Positions 52,305 to 59,934 of a DNA stretch of 59,934 bases are shown in pieces. The notes below the pieces were generated by a model that did not search any database, was not told the DNA's origin, and worked only from the letters and a program-made list of their open reading frames with translations. Made by a program: the position numbers and the translations under genes. The stretch spans positions 1 through 59,934 of the forward strand of contig CAUPUB010000001.1 of the NCBI GenBank assembly GCA_963514535.1, in the 5' to 3' direction. Positions within the stretch are counted from its first letter, which is position 1. The number at the start of each line of letters is the position of its first letter. The DNA is from CAJPSE01 sp963514535. Lineage in GTDB: Bacteria; Synergistota; Synergistia; Synergistales; Aminobacteriaceae.

Positions 52305-53123
52305 ATGCCGAGTGCAGAGGTCCTCAGCTGGGTTCGGACACGGTTCATGCCCCATATCTGGTGCCCGGGGTGCGGGCACGGCATTATCATGCACTCCTTG
52401 ATCCGGGCGCTTGTCGCGCTCAAGAAGGAGAGGTCCAACACGGTGCTGGCCTCGGGGATCGGCTGCTCCAGCCGCATGGCGGGCTACATCAACGCCTGCA
52501 CGCTCCACTCCACCCACGGGCGCTCCCTGGCGTTCGCGACAGGGATCAAGCTGCACCGCCCGGAGCTCACCGTGGTGGACGTGATGGGGGACGGCGACTG
52601 CACGGCCATCGGGGGAAACCACTTCATCCATGCCTGCCGGCGCAACATCGACATCACCGCCATCGTCATGAACAACAACATTTACGGCATGACCGGCGGA
52701 CAGGCCAGCCCTACGACGCCCATCGGGGCCTGGGCCTCGACGACGCCCTACGGCGCCATCGACCCGGCCTTCGACATCTGCAAACTGGCGGAGGGGGCGG
52801 GAGCCTCGTACGTGGCCCGGACGACCATCGCCAATCCTCGCCAGGCCGAGACGTACATCACGAACGGGATCAAAAAGAAGGGGTTCTCGGTCATCGAGGT
52901 TGTGACCCACTGCCACACCCAGTTCGGCCGCAAAAACGACCGCAGGCTCCCCATCGAGAACTATAATTTTTTCAAGGAGGCCTCCGTGCCCCTGGCCAAG
53001 GCCCGGACGATGAGCCTCGAGGAGCTGGCGGGCAGGATCATCTGCGGCGAATTCGTCAACAAGGATGTCCCGGAATATACGGAGCAGTACCGGAAGTTGG
53101 TCATCGATAAGGCAAGGGGGTAG
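52305..53123 (+). CDS. korB: 2-oxoacid:ferredoxin oxidoreductase, beta subunit
   Basis: Thiamine-diphosphate-binding subunit, 272 residues. HIWCPGCGHGIIMHSLIRAL at the start carries the Cys pair, GIGCSSRMAGYINACTLHSTHGRSLAFATGIK, and the ThDP motif VMGDGDCTAIGGNHFIHACRRNIDITAIVMNNNIYGMTGGQ (GDGD...NN). Follows korA by one base. The absence of an extra C-terminal ferredoxin domain matches a separate delta subunit. Confidence 0.95.
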   Translation: MPSAEVLSWVRTRFMPHIWCPGCGHGIIMHSLIRALVALKKERSNTVLASGIGCSSRMAGYINACTLHSTHGRSLAFATGIKLHRPELTVVDVMGDGDCTAIGGNHFIHACRRNIDITAIVMNNNIYGMTGGQASPTTPIGAWASTTPYGAIDPAFDICKLAEGAGASYVARTTIANPRQAETYITNGIKKKGFSVIEVVTHCHTQFGRKNDRRLPIENYNFFKEASVPLAKARTMSLEELAGRIICGEFVNKDVPEYTEQYRKLVIDKARG

Positions 53124-53128
53124 GGGAT

Positions 53129-53752
53129 ATGGCGGCGGAGAGGTTTGAAATTCGCATCGCCGGATCCGGCGGACAGGGGGTCATTCTGGCCACGGAGCTG
53201 ATCGGCCAGGCCATTACGCACTACGAGCCGGAGCTTTACGTTGTCCAGTCTCAGGCTTACGGACCCGAGGCCCGGGGCGGAAAGTCCAAGGCCGAGGTCG
53301 TCATATCGTCCGAGCCCATCGACTACCCCAAGGTGATCGCCCCCAACCTCCAGGTCATCCTGACCCAGGCTGCCGCGGACGAGTTTGCCGCCAATACCAA
53401 GCCCGGGGGACGGATCGTATACGACGATTTCTTCGTCACGGACCTTCCCGGCGTGCGCATAGGGGACTACGGCGGCGGCAGCGTCGAGAGCACTCAGACG
53501 CGTATCGACGCCCGCATCTACGTACTGCCTATCGTCAGGACGGCCCGGGAGGATCTGGGACGGGAGATCGTCACGAACATGGTGGCCCTGGGCTGTGTCG
53601 GGCGGGTCCTGGAGCTGGAAAAAATCGCCTCTCCCGATTCCCTGCGCAAGGTGGTCACGGCGCACTTCCCCGTGCAGAAGATCGCGGACCTCAACCTCCG
53701 GGCGTTCGACGCAGGGTACCAGGTCCTGAAGCAGACGCCCCTGCCCGACTAA
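53129..53752 (+). CDS. korC: 2-oxoacid:ferredoxin oxidoreductase, gamma subunit
   Basis: CoA-side domain of the complex as a separate chain of 207 residues. The N-terminal IRIAGSGGQGVILATELIGQAITH is the gamma signature (GxGGQGV), followed by VVQSQAYGPEARGGKSKAEVVIS with the conserved S-Y-GPE-RGG segment and VILTQAAADEFAANTKPGG. Last gene of korDABC; terminator 30 bases on. Together with the ADP-forming acyl-CoA synthetase at 21769-23889 it would give ferredoxin reduction and ATP from 2-oxo acids. Confidence 0.95.
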   Translation: MAAERFEIRIAGSGGQGVILATELIGQAITHYEPELYVVQSQAYGPEARGGKSKAEVVISSEPIDYPKVIAPNLQVILTQAAADEFAANTKPGGRIVYDDFFVTDLPGVRIGDYGGGSVESTQTRIDARIYVLPIVRTAREDLGREIVTNMVALGCVGRVLELEKIASPDSLRKVVTAHFPVQKIADLNLRAFDAGYQVLKQTPLPD

Positions 53753-53781
53753 ATTTTTTACTTCCGAGGGGAGCCGAGAAC

Positions 53782-53830
53782 GAACGAACAGGACGGGCGC
53801 CGAAAAGGCGCCCGTCCTGTTCGTTCTTAT
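53782..53830. terminator. Strong bidirectional terminator between korC and the alpha-2-macroglobulin gene
   Basis: A 20-base perfect stem beginning GAACGAACAGG (53782-53801 with 53807-53826), loop GAAAA, then CTTAT. An ATTTTTTA run at 53754-53761 precedes it and gives the T-side in the opposite strand at a distance. Confidence 0.85.
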
Positions 53831-53861
53831 GCAGATGTCCGAAAATCGAGTCCTCCGACGA

Positions 53862-56800
53862 TCACTCGACGACGAGCGGGGCCGGCGTCTCGCCGATAAA
53901 GCGTATATCGGGGTCGTACATCCCCTCGGCCGAGATCGGCGGCACGGCGAAGGTCCCCTTCGTCACCGCCCGAACCCGGAAGCGATACGTCGCCGCCTCC
54001 GAGAGCCGGTCGGCGAAGAGCAGCAGGCGGTCGTCCCTGACGTCGCTGCGGAACAGGCTCGCCTCCTCGCCCTCGTCCGAGAGCCTCGGGTTTTCTATCT
54101 CCAGCCCCGCGGGGATCAGGCAGGAGAGGGCCAGATTGCTTACGGGAAGGGAAGGAACGAGGGTCAGGACAACCTGGATCCTCATCCCCTGAGGCACCGG
54201 CCTGGAGGGATCGAGCTTGTTACCCTTCTCGTCGAGCCAGGTACTGGTGACCTCCAGCCCTCGGCTCTCGGGCTTGGGCCGGCTGACGGGATATCCGAGA
54301 AGGGTCCAGCTGTAGTAGCCGCTGCCCGTCCCATTGACGGAGAGCACGAGGCCGGACTCCGGCAGATCGGACATGGGGACCGAGGCGGAGCTTCCGCTCC
54401 GGAACGGGAGCAGCTCCTTCTTTTCCGCGTCGAACAAGGCGCCCTCGAGCTGGGCCTTCTCGGTCCCGACCTCCAGGCTGTATCGGCCAAGTGCCATCAG
54501 GACCGCGGCATTGTCCTGCGTGCTGTACCAGCGGTTCTCCTCTCCCGCCTCCAGGAGCCGCGCCGCCAGCTGCACCGCCTCCGAAGCTCCGGGCTCGACC
54601 TCCGTCCAGAGCGAGAGCAGCTGTGCGTCGTTGCGGACGTCGGACTCCAGAGTCCTGTAGCGGGACTCCGCCGGAACCGAGCCGCCCTTGAGTCCCAGGG
54701 CGCGCAGTGCGTCCGGCCGCCCCTCGGTCAGGGCCGCGGCCCCTGCGAGCCAGATGGCTCCGGACGGCCACATGTTCGTCCGATTCTCCTTCAGGTACTC
54801 GATCCAGCCGAGCGGCTTTTCCCCGCTGAGCGCAAGGACGTAGGTTCCGTAAGCCTTCGTGGTGAAATCGTCCTTCTCCGCGGACGGGTACCGGTTGTCG
54901 GGCAGGGACGCCAGGTACTCCTTCAGCCAGTTCATCGCTCCCCGAAGCATCTCCTCGGGATAGGTCACCCCCGCCTTGCGGGCCTCCACCAGGAAGTGTG
55001 TCGCGTAGACGCTGCCCCACGCGTAGGTGGACGTGCCACCGGGCCACATCGCAAAGGACCCGTCATAGAGCTGCATGGACTGTATCCGTGCTATCGCCGA
55101 ATCGGTCTTGTCCTTCACGGAGCGGCTGTCGACCAGGAGCGGATCGACCTTCGCCACGGCCTCCGGCAGGACCAGGAAAGGCCATGCGCTGGATAGGGTC
55201 TGTTCCAGACAGCCGTAGGGATAGTTCAGCAGGTAGGTGACGGCCCGAGTCAGGTCCACGACCGGGGAATCCGACAGGGTCAGGCTGCCCAGCAGGTCGC
55301 CGGCAAAGTCCTTTTTGGGGATGTCGATGTGCGTCTCCCCCGCCTTGAAGGTCCCGGACCCCGACCTCGAGACGATAGGCCAGGGCGAACGGACCGGCAG
55401 CTCGATCTCCTGATCGAAGCTCTTCTGATTAGAGCTCTTCTCCGCCCCCTCCTCGGTCCAGGAGGTCCGCACGGTCCAGGTTGCGGTCCCGGGTTCGAGC
55501 GCCTTCACGGTCGTCCCCCATCGGACGGAGCTCTTCGGCCCAATCGCCAGGGTCGTCGCGGATTCCTCGGGTTCCAGGCCGCCCTGCACGAGGATCTCGA
55601 CCTTGACGTCGCGGCTTTCCTCCGAGGTGTTGAACACGGTCACGGGGGCGTTGAAAGTGTCGCCGGGGGCGGCGAAGCGCGGCAGGTCCGCCTCCGTCAC
55701 CACGCTGCGGGCGATCTGGACCGTCTGCTCCGCCATCCCGAACCGGTTGCCCGAGGCCGCTACGGCGAAGAGCTTTCCACGCCCGCTGAACTCCGGCAGC
55801 ACGAGCTCCGTCCTCACGACGCCCGACTCGTCCGCCGAGAGGACTCCCTGGAAGAGGGAGAGGATCTTGAAGCGCTGCGCGGTGTCGGACCCCGCAAGGG
55901 CGGCTACGGCCGCTCCGCCTGCGGGATGCAGGAGCTCGGTGCCGCGGGACTCCACGGGGATGAGCAGGTCGTAGAGGTCGTACCCCTGAGAGCCGAGTTC
56001 CTTGAGCCCCCAGAAATGATTCAAGAGGTCCGGCGTTTTGTAACCCGTCAGCCCCAGGACGGCGTCGTCGACCAACGCCAGAGAGACCTCGGCTTTAGCC
56101 GGTTTCCCCTCCGCATCCCTGAGGGTCAGGGTCACCGGCAGCGCCGTTGCGGGCTCGGCTTTTTCCTTGGCATCCATGGAAACGTCCAGACGATAGGGCG
56201 AGAGGTCCGCCTTCAGGCGCACGGCGCCGACGGCGCGGTGCGCGCCCCAAGCCTCCTCCTCGGAGACCGGGCGAATGAGCCATGCGGTGCACCAGGCGTT
56301 CGGTACCATCTCCGCGGTCACGGGAACCTCGACGACGGTCTCGGCCTTGTCGACCTTCACTACATTGCGGGAGATCAGCTTGGCCCCCTCCACGCTGAAC
56401 AGCAGGAGCCCCTCGAAGGGGGAGCGCAGCGTCACCTTCGCCGTGTCCCCGACCCTGTAGAACTCCTTGTCCGTCTCGACCTCGACGCGGTCGAGCAGCT
56501 GAGAGCCGCCGCGGTCGGCATACGCGGGATCGTCCGCGTAGAATCGATACGAGGCCCGTGCCTTCTCATCCCCGTCGGAGACGCGAACCAGATAGGTTCC
56601 CCAGTGATCGGGCCTGAACGATACCGTCCCCAGGCCATCCTCAAGGGTGAGGGACTTCCTTGCGACCTCGGTCAGTTCCTCGGTGCTCTGCCAGCGCGTA
56701 TGGCCGTCCAGCGTCACCATGTTGTAGTTCCAGGTCACGCGGTAGAGCACCGCGGTCAGCTCGCCGGGATCTGCCGGGTCCTCCCTGGGGTCGATGGCCG

Positions 56801-59204
56801 CCACCTTGAAGTCCAGATCCTTCTTGACGGCCAATTCCCCCTCGGGCGCCGCAATTCCCAGAAGCCAGGGTGTGGGGTAGTAGGGGAGGGTCAGCGACTT
56901 GGAGACCCACCGTCCGCCGTCCTCTTGCACCTCGGCCCTCAGGGTCAGGGCGATGGTCGAGGGTGCGGACCAATCGGCGTTGAGGCTCAGACTGAATTGC
57001 TCCCTTCCGGACTCGTCAAGCTTCGTCTCCTCGAACTCCCCCTCGCCGGCCGAAAAGGCCCGCGAGGAGTCCCCGAAGACATAACCCTTCCACCGATCCC
57101 GAGCGGGAGCAAAGTCGGAGGCCTTGGTCGTCCAGTAGACCTTTACCGGCAAACCCGCGCCGTCCACCCCAAAGAGGTAGCGCGCGTAGACATCCATCTT
57201 CACGGTGTCCTCGTGGACCAGAAACCTGGATTCCGTCTCGGCCTTCACCTCGATGCGCGGGGGGGCAAAATCCTCCACGTGGAAGTTCATTCTGGCCAGC
57301 GGATCGTCCTCTTTCCCGGGGATGACGAGGGAGAGCGTCCATAAGCCGGTCAGGGCGTTCGAGGGGAGGGAGAGCGTGAAGGGCGCGCCGCCCTCGTCGT
57401 TGAGGAGCACCGTCTCCTGACGGACCTTGCGCCCAAGGGGGTCGCGGGCGACGAAGAGGACGGGGAACGCCTTGGGGGTCGTGATGTCGCTGTTGCGCAC
57501 CACGGCCTTGAACGGGACCTCCTCGCCGGTGCGGTAGATGTCACGGGGGGAGAAGAGGGCCGCGTCGTAACCGGATCTCAGCCAGGGGCGTCCGGCCGTG
57601 TCGAAGGTCTCCTGGGAGAGCAGCCCCCTCGTCAGACGAACGAAGGTGATGTCCTCGCCGCGGGTGACGACGGCCACCTTTGGGGTCTCGTTCTCGCTCG
57701 TGCTCCAGGGTTCCTGCCTCTGGATCACGAGGAGCCCGTCCTTGTCGGTCCTTCCCTCGGCCAGGACCTGATTGGCCCCGCTGTAGACGCGCACCTCGGC
57801 GCCCTCGACGGGCTGGACCGAGGAGAGCGTGTTGGCCCAGAGCAGTATTCCGTCCTCCCACACCCGCGCCACGAGCCCCAGGTCGCTCAGGTTGACGATC
57901 TGAGTCTCCTCGTCCCAATACTCCCCATCGGGGTCGCGGACGGAGAGCAGGAACAAGCCCCGTTTCCCCCCGCCGATCTCCTCCAGGGAGAGGGCTCGGC
58001 GCACCTCTTCATTCAAGGGAAGCGAGAGGTCGAACTCGCTGCTGTGGACCCTTCTGGCCAGGTCCCTCTGGAAAGAGTCGTAATTGCCGCGAATCACGTA
58101 GGGGATGTTGTTCTCGTAGAGCCTCCAGAGGTCCACCTGGAGCTTTTTGACGTTGACGAGGTCCAGTGGAATCCTTCCGTCCCCGATGGCCGCGAGGTAC
58201 ATGCCCGGGGCGGCCAGGGAGATCGAGGACCTCAGGTCGGGCATGATGACGGCCTGTTTGAACTCCTCCTCCAGCACGAGCCCTCCGTCCTTCGCGGGAA
58301 GCCCCTTGCGGAGGGTGACGACGAAACGGCTGCGCGGCTCGAAATCCCCATTTATGCTGAACCTGCCGCCGTATCTGTAGGAGAGCGTAAAGGGGACGGG
58401 CGGCTCGATGGAGATGAAATCCTTGGCCGCCTCGGTGTCCACGGCGAAACTGCAGTTGACGGAAATCGAGTCCTCGTCGGCACGAAGGCTCTCTACGACC
58501 AGGACCGGCTTGAGGGTCACCGTGGCGGAGTAATCCTCCGCCAGGCCGAGGTCCCCGCCCCCGGCGGTCAGGCCGGAGGCCAGCTTGACGGTCAATTTCA
58601 TCGCCTTCGAGGCATTCGGGATGGAAAGCCGGGCCCGGATCGTCCTGGACGGAAGCGCCCCAGCCAGCGAGAAGGAGAGCTCCTCCTCATCTTCGTTCAG
58701 GACGCTCAGAAATCCTTTCAGCCTGGCGGGATCCACCGGCATGTTGAAGTCCAGGATCAGGGCGGCCCTTCCGCCACGTTCCCGCACCGCTCGGACGCCG
58801 TTCACGGAGGGGGAATCCGTCTGGAACCGAAACTCCCCGGTCCCTATCCTCCCGCCCTTGAGGGTCTTCAGGCCCTCGCGGATGGCGGCGACGTAGGAGG
58901 TCCCCGCGTCGAGAGGCGCCAGGAGTCGGGCCCTGAAGGTACGGGGGTTCTGCCACTTTCCCTCCGCCTGGATCGCCGGCGTCACGGTAAAGGGGAAGTC
59001 CTCCGGTCCGACCGTCTTGTCGACGTCCTTGGCGGATACCATGACGTCCTTGAAGACGATGCGGAAGGAGACGTTCTCCGAGACCCTCCCCGTGGGGGCG
59101 AAACTCTGAATCCCCGCGGGCAGCGCTCCTTCTCCCGGATACGCGCTCCATGAGAACAGAGCCAACAAAAACAGCAGCCCAAGAAATCTTTTCTGCACTG
59201 ACAT
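53862..59204 (-). CDS. Alpha-2-macroglobulin family protein, bacterial type with thioester
   Basis: Periplasmic protease trap: proteases cut a bait region, the thioester is exposed and the attacker is locked in. The 1780-residue product (usual range 1500-2000) has a signal peptide (KRFLGLLFLLALFSWSAYPGEG, cleaved near residue 27) but no lipobox Cys, unlike the E. coli YfhM type. Macroglobulin-like beta domains fill the N-terminal half, with the MG2 mark RPWLRSGYDAALFSPRDIYRTGEEV-like stretch, bacterial NTPKVAV bait-side repeats, and the thioester YGCLEQTLSS with Cys near residue 1332 (plus strand 55209-55211). A complement-like helical domain and receptor-binding-like end follow. ATG at 59204 has AAGGAGG upstream. 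The usual partner gene for PBP1C is not in view. Confidence 0.92.
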   Translation of the reverse strand: MSVQKRFLGLLFLLALFSWSAYPGEGALPAGIQSFAPTGRVSENVSFRIVFKDVMVSAKDVDKTVGPEDFPFTVTPAIQAEGKWQNPRTFRARLLAPLDAGTSYVAAIREGLKTLKGGRIGTGEFRFQTDSPSVNGVRAVRERGGRAALILDFNMPVDPARLKGFLSVLNEDEEELSFSLAGALPSRTIRARLSIPNASKAMKLTVKLASGLTAGGGDLGLAEDYSATVTLKPVLVVESLRADEDSISVNCSFAVDTEAAKDFISIEPPVPFTLSYRYGGRFSINGDFEPRSRFVVTLRKGLPAKDGGLVLEEEFKQAVIMPDLRSSISLAAPGMYLAAIGDGRIPLDLVNVKKLQVDLWRLYENNIPYVIRGNYDSFQRDLARRVHSSEFDLSLPLNEEVRRALSLEEIGGGKRGLFLLSVRDPDGEYWDEETQIVNLSDLGLVARVWEDGILLWANTLSSVQPVEGAEVRVYSGANQVLAEGRTDKDGLLVIQRQEPWSTSENETPKVAVVTRGEDITFVRLTRGLLSQETFDTAGRPWLRSGYDAALFSPRDIYRTGEEVPFKAVVRNSDITTPKAFPVLFVARDPLGRKVRQETVLLNDEGGAPFTLSLPSNALTGLWTLSLVIPGKEDDPLARMNFHVEDFAPPRIEVKAETESRFLVHEDTVKMDVYARYLFGVDGAGLPVKVYWTTKASDFAPARDRWKGYVFGDSSRAFSAGEGEFEETKLDESGREQFSLSLNADWSAPSTIALTLRAEVQEDGGRWVSKSLTLPYYPTPWLLGIAAPEGELAVKKDLDFKVAAIDPREDPADPGELTAVLYRVTWNYNMVTLDGHTRWQSTEELTEVARKSLTLEDGLGTVSFRPDHWGTYLVRVSDGDEKARASYRFYADDPAYADRGGSQLLDRVEVETDKEFYRVGDTAKVTLRSPFEGLLLFSVEGAKLISRNVVKVDKAETVVEVPVTAEMVPNAWCTAWLIRPVSEEEAWGAHRAVGAVRLKADLSPYRLDVSMDAKEKAEPATALPVTLTLRDAEGKPAKAEVSLALVDDAVLGLTGYKTPDLLNHFWGLKELGSQGYDLYDLLIPVESRGTELLHPAGGAAVAALAGSDTAQRFKILSLFQGVLSADESGVVRTELVLPEFSGRGKLFAVAASGNRFGMAEQTVQIARSVVTEADLPRFAAPGDTFNAPVTVFNTSEESRDVKVEILVQGGLEPEESATTLAIGPKSSVRWGTTVKALEPGTATWTVRTSWTEEGAEKSSNQKSFDQEIELPVRSPWPIVSRSGSGTFKAGETHIDIPKKDFAGDLLGSLTLSDSPVVDLTRAVTYLLNYPYGCLEQTLSSAWPFLVLPEAVAKVDPLLVDSRSVKDKTDSAIARIQSMQLYDGSFAMWPGGTSTYAWGSVYATHFLVEARKAGVTYPEEMLRGAMNWLKEYLASLPDNRYPSAEKDDFTTKAYGTYVLALSGEKPLGWIEYLKENRTNMWPSGAIWLAGAAALTEGRPDALRALGLKGGSVPAESRYRTLESDVRNDAQLLSLWTEVEPGASEAVQLAARLLEAGEENRWYSTQDNAAVLMALGRYSLEVGTEKAQLEGALFDAEKKELLPFRSGSSASVPMSDLPESGLVLSVNGTGSGYYSWTLLGYPVSRPKPESRGLEVTSTWLDEKGNKLDPSRPVPQGMRIQVVLTLVPSLPVSNLALSCLIPAGLEIENPRLSDEGEEASLFRSDVRDDRLLLFADRLSEAATYRFRVRAVTKGTFAVPPISAEGMYDPDIRFIGETPAPLVVE

Positions 59205-59284
59205 CCTCCTCCTTAAACAACAAACAACGAATGAGCTCAAAGTGACCGACCCGGCAGGACACATCCCGCTTCTTCCGTAAATCG

Positions 59285-59290
59285 ATTATA
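59285..59290 (-). promoter_or_regulatory. -10 box of the alpha-2-macroglobulin promoter
   Basis: Perfect TATAAT on the minus strand 80 bases before the start. No convincing -35 hexamer is seen. Confidence 0.5.
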
Positions 59291-59447
59291 TCCTATGGAG
59301 AGCACGAAGAAGGATGTTTGCGAGGGGTGGTCTTTGGGGGTGGGAAAGAGGTGGGATACAAGAGAACACTGTTTATACCAATTTGCGCTGAAAGCCAAGA
59401 TGTCGGATTGACGGGGACGGGCCGGCACAGGCTTGCTCCAACATTAA

Positions 59448-59486
59448 AGGCCCTCCCGAACGGGAGGGCCTCTGGCTTTGTTTTTT
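59448..59486 (+). terminator. Orphan hairpin with T-run
   Basis: AGGCCCTCCCG - AA - CGGGAGGGCCT (59448-59471) followed by CTTTGTTTTTT. It is oriented to end a plus-strand transcript, but no plus-strand gene precedes it between 59205 and 59447. Confidence 0.6.
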
Positions 59487-59497
59487 CTTACGACAGG

Positions 59498-59587
59498 GCG
59501 ACGCATCATCCCACGACTTTAGTCGCGCCCATAAAGCGGGGCATACTATGCCCATAAAGCGGGGCATACTATGGGATGATGCGTCGC
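59498..59587. repeat. 16-base inverted repeat enclosing two 23-base tandem repeats
   Basis: Left arm GCGACGCATCATCCCA (59498-59513) and its exact complement (59572-59587) enclose an inner CGACTTTAGTCG hairpin and two exact tandem copies of a 23-base unit (59528-59550 and 59551-59573) containing AAAGCGGGGCATACTATG. The CGACTTTAGTCG hairpin resembles subterminal hairpins of IS200/IS605 elements. It precedes a tnpA remnant by about 100 bases. Confidence 0.75.
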
Positions 59588-59683
59588 TTCGCGAAACCTA
59601 CGGTCCGCAACGTCGCCAACGAGCGACATTCATCTTTCTTTTTGTTCCTTGTCGTTTATCTAAGTTCATGTTAAACTCCTTTC

Positions 59684-59914
59684 ATGTCATCACAGCGATG
59701 GACTCAATCCAATACATGTGTTTTCAATATCGGCTACCACCTCATCTGGTGTCCTAAATATAGGCGCAAGGTATTGGTTGGCGATGTGGAGAACAGGCTG
59801 AAAGAACTTTTACATGAGAAAGCGGAAGAAATTGGCGTATCTATCGCAAGCCTGGAGGTCATGCCGGATCATGTTCATCTAGATAGTGTCGTCAGGAGAT
59901 GCCAAAAGGGTTAG
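59684..59914 (+). pseudogene. tnpA: IS200/IS605-family TnpA transposase, truncated
   Basis: Seventy-six codons match the start of the small HUH transposase TnpA: NTCVFNIGYHLIWCPKYRRKVL is the family opening, and LEVMPDHVHLD carries the His-x-His metal site. Right after it the protein turns into unrelated residues (SVVRRCQKG) and stops; normal TnpA is about 135-150 residues and has the catalytic Tyr further on. So the element is internally deleted or rearranged. The last 20-30 bases of the window may belong to a different part of the element. Confidence 0.8.
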
Positions 59915-59934
59915 AATATCCTCCGGCAGAATCA

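Overview
The window reads as a piece of a Synergistota (Synergistetes) chromosome: GC-rich, anaerobic and geared to amino-acid fermentation. The best single pointer is the exported protein at 12878-14635, whose last 25 or so residues (GGGCDAG, a hydrophobic stretch, then KRK) match the Synergist-CTERM sorting tail. Supporting signs are a class I hybrid-cluster protein, a four-subunit 2-oxoacid:ferredoxin oxidoreductase, an ADP-forming acyl-CoA synthetase, many amino-acid transporters, SLH-type modules on an exported protein, and no carbohydrate catabolism. The species cannot be named from the sequence alone.

Layout. 1-2000: groES-groEL under a CIRCE operator (groEL runs off the left edge). 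2000-9700: AGCS symporter, type III glutamine synthetase, a P1-peptidase remnant, an NSS-family transporter and RlmD. 9780-12770: a lower-GC pair (SAM methyltransferase, Fic protein), then a half-size AbrB-family membrane protein and a TtcA-like thiolase. 12870-17570: the Synergist-CTERM protein and a polar amino-acid ABC transporter whose binding protein is circularly permuted. 17700-23900: a one-polypeptide response regulator/AraC/histidine kinase, an isochorismatase remnant, an APC permease, then a cobalamin riboswitch and terminator in front of an ADP-forming acyl-CoA synthetase. 24100-31200: hcp, a decayed DNA-repair gene pair, an exported FAD/SLH protein, a ParE/Phd toxin-antitoxin pair and a small exported protein. 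31300-42250: a dense housekeeping run (ribD-ribE-ribBA-ribH-serS, glycosyltransferase fusion, rlmH, ybaB, recR, ispDF, gltX). 42400-47850: rpmH-rnpA-yidD-yidC-jag, lgt-like, comEA, comEC. 48000-53800: tRNA-Pro(CGG), an EamA permease, an HD-GYP phosphodiesterase and korDABC. 53860-59900: a very large alpha-2-macroglobulin gene and a damaged IS200/IS605 end.

How it fits together. Amino acids enter by the AGCS, NSS, APC and ABC systems. After deamination, 2-oxo acids can be oxidised to acyl-CoA by KorDABC, and the ADP-forming synthetase can turn acyl-CoA into ATP plus free acid. The last step appears to be under cobalamin control. The riboflavin genes supply flavin. The most unusual items are the permuted binding protein, the regulator that carries its own kinase, and the riboswitch-controlled acyl-CoA synthetase. 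Several genes are in decay (P1 peptidase, isochorismatase, the radical SAM partner of the TIGR03915 protein, tnpA).
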